64,000 bases of DNA from Chitinophaga sp. sic0106 (GTDB lineage: Bacteria; Bacteroidota; Bacteroidia; Chitinophagales; Chitinophagaceae). Shown one piece after another: positions 59,014-64,000 of the stretch. Below the pieces are notes generated by a model, which was given only the letters and a program-made list of their open reading frames with translations, had not been told where the DNA came from and searched no databases. Position numbers and translations under genes: made by a program. Location: positions 1 through 64,000 of the forward strand of contig NZ_JAHUWJ010000008.1 of assembly GCF_019219075.1 (NCBI RefSeq). The letters run 5' to 3'. Numbering within the stretch: position 1 is the first letter of the stretch; each line of letters begins with the position of its first letter.

Positions 59014-59802
59014 ATGATCGATCTGTTTATTATCAAAGTAGGCGGTAACGTCATTGATAACCCGGCATTGCTGCAATCTTTCCTCGGAAAGTTTGCAGCA
59101 ATTTCCGCTAAGAAGATCCTGATACATGGTGGCGGTAAAGTGGCCACCCGTATAGGTGACAAGCTGGGAATCGAATCTAAATATGTAGATGGTCGCCGTA
59201 TCACCGATGCCGACACTCTTGACGTGGTGACGATGGTATACGGAGGGCTCGTCAATAAACAACTGGTAGCACAGTTACAGTCCAAAGGCTGCAATGCCAT
59301 TGGCTTAACCGGCGCGGATGGTAATATCATCCCGGCTACCAAACGCCCTGTTAAAACCATTGATTATGGTTTTGTGGGAGATGTAAAACCTGAGCAGGTA
59401 CAAACAGCGCCTGTGGTAGCATTGCTGGAGGCGGGCATTACACCGGTATTTGCGCCACTTACGCACGACGGTAACGGGCAGATACTGAACACCAACGCCG
59501 ATACTATTGCCTCTTCCCTGGCAATTGCCCTATCCGCTAAATACAATGTGCGGCTGATCTATTGCTTTGAGAAAAAGGGGGTGCTGAGCGACCCTAACGA
59601 CGACAATGCCGTGATCAACCTTATCAATAAAGACATTTATCAGCAGCTGATGGATCAGAAAGTATTGTCCGACGGTATTTTACCTAAGCTGGACAACGCT
59701 TTCGGCGCTATTAACAATGGCGTGAAAGAAGTGCTGATAGGCCATGCCGAAGATGTGCTGAGTAATACTACAGACACGGTGGCGGGCACCTTAATATGCT
59801 AA
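59014..59802 (+). CDS. argB: N-acylglutamate kinase
   Basis: A 262-residue amino-acid kinase phosphorylating N-acylglutamate. KVGGNVID and ILIHGGGKVATRIG form the phosphate loops; VDGRRITDADTLDVVTMVYGG and LTGADGNI follow, and NTNADTIASSLA holds the acyl-glutamate-binding Asn and Asp. GVLSDPND and LSDGILPKLDNAF complete the fold. It lacks the N-terminal helix of arginine-inhibited forms, so feedback control is unlikely at this enzyme (inference). It overlaps argE by 7 bases. Confidence 0.94.
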   Translation: MIDLFIIKVGGNVIDNPALLQSFLGKFAAISAKKILIHGGGKVATRIGDKLGIESKYVDGRRITDADTLDVVTMVYGGLVNKQLVAQLQSKGCNAIGLTGADGNIIPATKRPVKTIDYGFVGDVKPEQVQTAPVVALLEAGITPVFAPLTHDGNGQILNTNADTIASSLAIALSAKYNVRLIYCFEKKGVLSDPNDDNAVINLINKDIYQQLMDQKVLSDGILPKLDNAFGAINNGVKEVLIGHAEDVLSNTTDTVAGTLIC

Positions 59803-60869
59803 CTATGTGGAACGAAAAACTATATGATGTTGCCGTGGCTCTGCTGAAGCAGATGATTGCGACGCCGTCATTGAGTCGTGAGGAAGACGGTACAGCTACG
59901 CTGATCAGCGAATTCCTCACCGCTATGGAGATACCGCATGAACGGCATCTGAACAACATCTGGGCGCTTAACAAGCACTATGATACCGCTAAGCCCAATA
60001 TCTTACTTAATTCCCACCACGATACGGTAAAGCCTAACCCGCAGTATACCCGCGATCCTTTTAGTCCGGATGTGGTGGACGGTAAATTATTCGGCCTGGG
60101 TAGCAATGATGCCGGTGGCTGCCTGGTGAGCCTGATCGCCACTTTCCTGCATTTCTACCATCGTTCCGACCTGCAATACAACATTATTTTATCTGCCACG
60201 GCAGAGGAGGAAATCAGCGGCAGCAACGGAGTGGAGAGCATACTCGACAAACTCCCTGCTATTGATTTCGCTATTGTGGGTGAGCCTACGCAAACGCAGC
60301 TGGCAGTAGCCGAAAAAGGCTTGCTGGTATTGGATTGCACCAGTACCGGTAAAGCGGGCCATGCTGCCCGTGAGGAAGGCGAAAATGCTTTGTATAAAGC
60401 GCTGCCCGACCTGCTGTGGTTCCGTGATTACCGTTACCCTAAGGTGTCTGACACACTGGGGCCGGTGAAAATGAGTGCTACGGTGATCAATACTTCCAAC
60501 AAAGCCCACAACGTGGTGCCTGCGGATTGTACTTTTGTGGTAGATGTGAGAGCAAACGACCAGTATACCCTGGAGGAACTGCTGGACATCATCCGGGCAA
60601 ACGTGCAATGTGAAGTAAAGCCGCGCAGCCTGCGTATGCGTCCTTCTTCCATCCCGATGGACCATCCGTTTGTACAGGCGGGCATTGCTGCGGGTAAGAC
60701 CTGTTATGGGTCACCAACCACATCTGATCAGGCGTTGATTCCCGCCACGAGCGTGAAGATGGGCCCGGGCGATTCCGCCCGCTCTCATACAGCCGATGAA
60801 TACATATATCTCTCCGAAATAAAAGACGGAATAGATAGTTATATAAAATTGCTGGAGGCTATCAACTGA
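59796..60869 (+). CDS. argE: N-acylornithine/N-acylcitrulline deacylase (M20 family)
   Basis: A 357-residue zinc hydrolase. NSHHDTVKPN (metal His and Asp), GSNDAGGCLVSL (bridging Asp), ATAEEEISGSNGVE (catalytic Glu) and a late SARSHTADEYI are the M20 metal-site motifs. Because the transcarbamylase acts before deacylation, the substrate should be N-acylcitrulline and not acylornithine. ATG at 59796 lies within argB (7-base overlap); an ATG at 59805 is an alternative. Confidence 0.9.
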   Translation: MLTMWNEKLYDVAVALLKQMIATPSLSREEDGTATLISEFLTAMEIPHERHLNNIWALNKHYDTAKPNILLNSHHDTVKPNPQYTRDPFSPDVVDGKLFGLGSNDAGGCLVSLIATFLHFYHRSDLQYNIILSATAEEEISGSNGVESILDKLPAIDFAIVGEPTQTQLAVAEKGLLVLDCTSTGKAGHAAREEGENALYKALPDLLWFRDYRYPKVSDTLGPVKMSATVINTSNKAHNVVPADCTFVVDVRANDQYTLEELLDIIRANVQCEVKPRSLRMRPSSIPMDHPFVQAGIAAGKTCYGSPTTSDQALIPATSVKMGPGDSARSHTADEYIYLSEIKDGIDSYIKLLEAIN

Positions 60870-60896
60870 TAGCGCCGGCGCAGAAATTTCTGAATT

Positions 60897-62231
60897 ATGA
60901 AATTGTGGCAAAAAGATAAGACAGCACTGGATGCAGTAGAGAAATTCACCGTGGGTAAAGACCGCGAGATGGATGCCTACCTGGCACCTTTTGATGTACT
61001 CGGTTCTATGGCGCACATCACCATGCTGCAAAGCATTGGTCTGCTGGAAGCGGAAGAACTGACCGTACTGAAAGCAGAGCTGCGCAAGATATACGAGGAA
61101 ATCCAGGCAGGTGACTTTGTGCTGGAAGCGGATGTGGAAGATATCCATTCACAGGTGGAACTATTGCTCACACGCCGTTTGGGTGAAGTAGGCAAAAAGA
61201 TCCACAGTGGCCGTTCCCGTAACGACCAGGTGCTGGTGGACCTGAAACTGTATCTGCGCCATGAGTTGCAGTTGGTGGTGGAAGAAGTGAAATCCCTGTT
61301 CGACTTGTTGCAAACGCAGAGCGAGCAATATAAAGACAGGCTGATGCCGGGTTATACGCACCTTCAGATTGCGATGCCTTCTTCTTTCGGTCTTTGGTTT
61401 GGTGCTTATGCAGAGAGTCTGGTAGATGACCTCACTATGTTGCAAGGCGCTTACCGCGTAGTAAACAAGAACCCGCTTGGCTCCGCTGCCGGCTACGGTT
61501 CTTCGTTCCCCCTTGACCGTGAGTTGACTACTTCCTTGCTTGGCTTCGATTCTCTGAACTATAACGTGGTATACGCCCAGATGGGACGTGGTAAAACCGA
61601 GAAACTGGTAGCGTTTGCGCTGGCAGGCATCGGCGCTACCCTTGCTAAAATGGCGATGGATGCTACTTTATTCATGAACCAGAACTTTGGTTTCATCACT
61701 TTCCCGGATGAGCTGACCACTGGTTCCAGCATTATGCCACATAAAAAGAACCCGGATGTATGGGAACTGATTCGCAGTCACGGTAACAAACTGCAGGCTT
61801 TGCCGAATGAAATCGCGATGATGATCACCAACCTGCCATCGGGCTACCACCGCGACTTGCAGCTGCTGAAGGAAAATCTTTTCCCTGCGTTTAAAGCGCT
61901 GAAAGATTGTATCAGTTTGTCGAAGCTGATGCTGGAAAACATCCGCATCAAGGAGAACATCCTGGAAGATGATAAGTACCAGTACCTGTTTAGCGTAGAG
62001 GTGGTGAATAACCTGGTATTACAGGGTACGCCTTTCCGTGAGGCTTACAAGCAGGTGGGTATGGATATCGAGAAGGGAACTTTTTCGCCTGCTAAAGAGG
62101 TGAATCATACACATGCAGGAAGTATTGGGAATTTGTGCACCGCGCAGATTGCGCAGCAGATGGAGGAAGTGCTGAAAGGGTTTAAGTTTGAAGGGGTGGA
62201 TAAGGCGCTGGAGGGGTTGCTGAATAGCTAA
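60897..62231 (+). CDS. argH: Argininosuccinate lyase
   Basis: A 444-residue lyase splitting argininosuccinate into arginine and fumarate, the last step. KIHSGRSRNDQVLVDLKLYLR, GYTHLQIAMPSSFGLW and TTGSSIMPHKKNPDVWELIRS (the fumarase/aspartase signature with the catalytic Ser) are clear. Normal length. Last gene of the operon, 27 bp after argE and before the terminator at 62258. Confidence 0.96.
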   Translation: MKLWQKDKTALDAVEKFTVGKDREMDAYLAPFDVLGSMAHITMLQSIGLLEAEELTVLKAELRKIYEEIQAGDFVLEADVEDIHSQVELLLTRRLGEVGKKIHSGRSRNDQVLVDLKLYLRHELQLVVEEVKSLFDLLQTQSEQYKDRLMPGYTHLQIAMPSSFGLWFGAYAESLVDDLTMLQGAYRVVNKNPLGSAAGYGSSFPLDRELTTSLLGFDSLNYNVVYAQMGRGKTEKLVAFALAGIGATLAKMAMDATLFMNQNFGFITFPDELTTGSSIMPHKKNPDVWELIRSHGNKLQALPNEIAMMITNLPSGYHRDLQLLKENLFPAFKALKDCISLSKLMLENIRIKENILEDDKYQYLFSVEVVNNLVLQGTPFREAYKQVGMDIEKGTFSPAKEVNHTHAGSIGNLCTAQIAQQMEEVLKGFKFEGVDKALEGLLNS

Positions 62232-62257
62232 TATTAAGTTTAAGTTTTTGATATAGG

Positions 62258-62297
62258 GAGAAACCGGGCAATCTGATTGTCCGGTTTCTCTTTTTTG
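62258..62297 (+). terminator. Terminator of the arginine operon
   Basis: 62258-62272 pairs with 62276-62290 (GAGAAACCGGGCAAT with ATTGTCCGGTTTCTC, one G-T pair), loop CTG, followed by T6. Confidence 0.92.
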
Positions 62298-62387
62298 TGA
62301 TGATCTTTTCTTGATTGTTTGTGTGATAGAATTTGATATTAAATGTTGTAGTATTGCCGGGCCAATTTTAGTTTAACCTATACTAAT

Positions 62388-63320
62388 ATGAAAAAAATAT
62401 TATTATTTCTGGTTGTTGTGTTAATCACACGTGCTGTAGCTTATTCTCAGAGTAATAGCTATTATGAAACGGTTGTGACCTTTCCTAAAGATTACAAGGT
62501 AGGGGATTATAAAACATTTGTTGTAGCTACCCCATATGGGCATGGGGCAGGTGGATATTATGAGGTTTCTATCTCTTATGTGCGTGGAAGCATTGCTGCT
62601 GCCGCAACGCATTTATTTAGTTCTTCTCACTTTAATCCAAATATTTGGAGAGAAGCCGGAAGAATAAACGATAATCCATACTCCTATGGTAGCACGAAGG
62701 CATTTACAGTGGATGTAAATACAGAGACATATAGTTCAAGGATTCGCCTTAGGGCCATTTCTGTAGAAGGCGATATTGCTACAGATCTGGTGGTATATGT
62801 GAAAGTTAGAGCTATTGGCATTCTTACGAACTGGGGGCCAGTAGATGAATCTGGCATCGAAAGTTCCCAATTATCGCTTGCACCTATGACTACTGAATGG
62901 AATTTATGGGTGGGCAATCCATTTAATCAGGAATCGGCAAAAGTCGCTTTAAAAGCGGATGTAAATGGTAATGTCGGAATCGGCACGCTATCTCCTAAGG
63001 AGAGACTTTCCGTTAACGGCACAGTGCTTGCCAGAAAAGTCAAAGTAACTGCGTCAGAATGGCCAGATTATGTATTTGCCAAAGACTATAGTTTACCATC
63101 TCTTCTGGAAGTAGAAAAATACATCGGTGAGCATCAACACCTGCCTGGGGTGCCTTCTGCAACAGAAGTGGAGAGAGAGAAGGTAGATCTTGGTGCGATG
63201 AATGAAATACTTTTACGCAAAATAGAAGAACTGACATTGTACCTGATTGAGGAACGTAAGGAGCGGGAGGCACTTAAAGCGGAAGTGGAAAAGCTAAAGA
63301 AAGTTCAGGATCATAAATAA
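62388..63320 (+). CDS. Secreted protein with C-terminal tail-fibre-like domain
   Basis: A 310-residue exported protein (signal about 1-20, ending AYSQS). Residues 21-190 are strand-rich and not recognised. From about 200 it has the Bacteroidota tail-fibre-like module: VNGNVGIGTLSPKERLSVNG, KVKVTASEWPDYVFAKDY, LLEVEKYIGEHQHLPGVPS, then DLGAMNEILLRKIEELTLYLIEE leading into a C-terminal coiled coil. This module follows variable N-terminal parts in many secreted proteins, and probably trimerises. The role is unknown. AT-rich compared with the arginine genes. Confidence 0.72.
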   Translation: MKKILLFLVVVLITRAVAYSQSNSYYETVVTFPKDYKVGDYKTFVVATPYGHGAGGYYEVSISYVRGSIAAAATHLFSSSHFNPNIWREAGRINDNPYSYGSTKAFTVDVNTETYSSRIRLRAISVEGDIATDLVVYVKVRAIGILTNWGPVDESGIESSQLSLAPMTTEWNLWVGNPFNQESAKVALKADVNGNVGIGTLSPKERLSVNGTVLARKVKVTASEWPDYVFAKDYSLPSLLEVEKYIGEHQHLPGVPSATEVEREKVDLGAMNEILLRKIEELTLYLIEERKEREALKAEVEKLKKVQDHK

Positions 63321-63378
63321 TAGATGAACGTTGTGAGAAAAAGTCCTAATTTCCCTCACAACTTATAATTACAATAGG

Positions 63379-63969
63379 ATGAAGAGGATAATTATTTTCG
63401 GATTGGCGTTGATAGCGTTATGGGGATGTCAGCAAAAGCAACAGCACCAACAGGCAACACAAGAAGTGAGTGAAACTGCGGTTACAGCAGCTCCTGTAAC
63501 ACTGCTGGATAGCCTTACATTCGGCTATGTTACGAATGTCTCTAATGCCGATGATTTGAAAATGCTGATGTTGTATGATAAAACACCGGAGCAGTATCGT
63601 CAGGATAGCATATTGTATTTTACAGCGGTAAATAATTTTTTTGCAGCTGACAGTAGTGTACTGGATCAGCTGATGGCGTTTGAGGGGGATACAACCAGGT
63701 GTAACTGGATTGCGGCTCCCAGTCCGTATTCCTCGTATTCAGCTATCTGGTTTCTGGATCTGAATAAATCAAACGGGGCGAAGCTGTTAATGCATGCTTA
63801 CATTATGCGTGCGTGTGGTGGTCCTGCTGCGATACCTAACGCATCTGCTACAACGGAGGTGTTGTTGGATAAGTTGGATATGAAGAAGATGGTGCAATGG
63901 GTGAAGGCGAATCAAGGCATAAGCCGTGAGCAGCTTTGCAAAAAGTATAAACTGGCGTTTGGCGTTTAG
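63379..63969 (+). CDS. Hypothetical lipoprotein
   Basis: A 196-residue protein with a lipoprotein signal (FGLALIALWGC, Cys17), a Gln-rich linker, and a mature part without known motif. DDLKMLMLYDKTPEQYRQDSI and AAPSPYSSYSAIWFLDLNK are the most structured-looking parts. It lies 58 bp after the tail-fibre-like gene on the same strand. Near the right edge of the window; complete, with stop at 63967-63969. Confidence 0.7.
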   Translation: MKRIIIFGLALIALWGCQQKQQHQQATQEVSETAVTAAPVTLLDSLTFGYVTNVSNADDLKMLMLYDKTPEQYRQDSILYFTAVNNFFAADSSVLDQLMAFEGDTTRCNWIAAPSPYSSYSAIWFLDLNKSNGAKLLMHAYIMRACGGPAAIPNASATTEVLLDKLDMKKMVQWVKANQGISREQLCKKYKLAFGV

Positions 63970-64000
63970 CAGTTTACTGAAAAATAATCATACTAGTCCC

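Overview
The window looks like a chromosomal piece of a Bacteroidota genome, most likely the Chitinophaga/Chitinophagaceae group (inference). The evidence is promoters of the TTTG / TAnnTTTG type, few Shine-Dalgarno sites, lipoproteins and secreted glycan hydrolases, the glucosamine-6-phosphate deaminase/LmbE fusion, an arginine cluster using a succinylornithine-type transcarbamylase, LytTR signalling and FucP-type sugar permeases. Most genes are housekeeping or catabolic. Two AT-rich islands carry toxin-antitoxin-like modules.

Layout. 1-124 is the 3' end of a group II intron (domains V and VI), directly downstream of two tandem isocitrate dehydrogenase genes of different subfamilies (147-2949, minus). 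3138-8057 holds a GDSL hydrolase, a flavin reductase, two LiaF-like membrane proteins and a LytS/LytTR two-component pair. 8114-11046 is a minus-strand metal operon (mntR, an Nramp transporter with a universal stress domain, a thioesterase). 11178-15791 has a lipoprotein, four identical tRNA-Val(UAC) genes separated by terminators, and a cation/proton antiporter. 15942-17540 has clpS-aat (N-degron pathway) and a DinB-like protein. 17768-19051 is an AT-rich stretch with a HigB/HigA-like pair. 19127-33841 has mtaB, plsC-priA, murB, ypdA and assorted enzymes and lipoproteins.

34001-46621 is an amino-sugar region. A minus-strand operon runs from a sugar permease through a ROK kinase, glycosylasparaginase, CutC, a phosphodiesterase and an endo/exonuclease-phosphatase-fold protein to a GH20 hexosaminidase; nagB-LmbE follows as its own unit, and a second permease followed by galK is divergent. 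Together these would release, import, phosphorylate and deaminate GlcNAc, including GlcNAc-Asn from glycoproteins. 48173-49682 is a split, HipBST-like three-gene module with an inverted pair of operator arms. 49743-53444 has a divergent GH109-like and GH29 fucosidase pair. 53876-62231 is a continuous arginine operon (acyltransferase, argG, argC, argD, argF', argB, argE, argH) with a long leader. The window ends with a secreted tail-fibre-like protein and a lipoprotein.

Most notable beyond the genes: a two-hairpin palindromic element that recurs just after the stop codons of minus-strand genes (1613-1658, 24284-24329, 41103-41171, with a diverged relative at 36184-36230); a possible operator palindrome with an ACGT core repeated in the amino-sugar region; and Ser90 at the specificity position of the ArgF'-type transcarbamylase.
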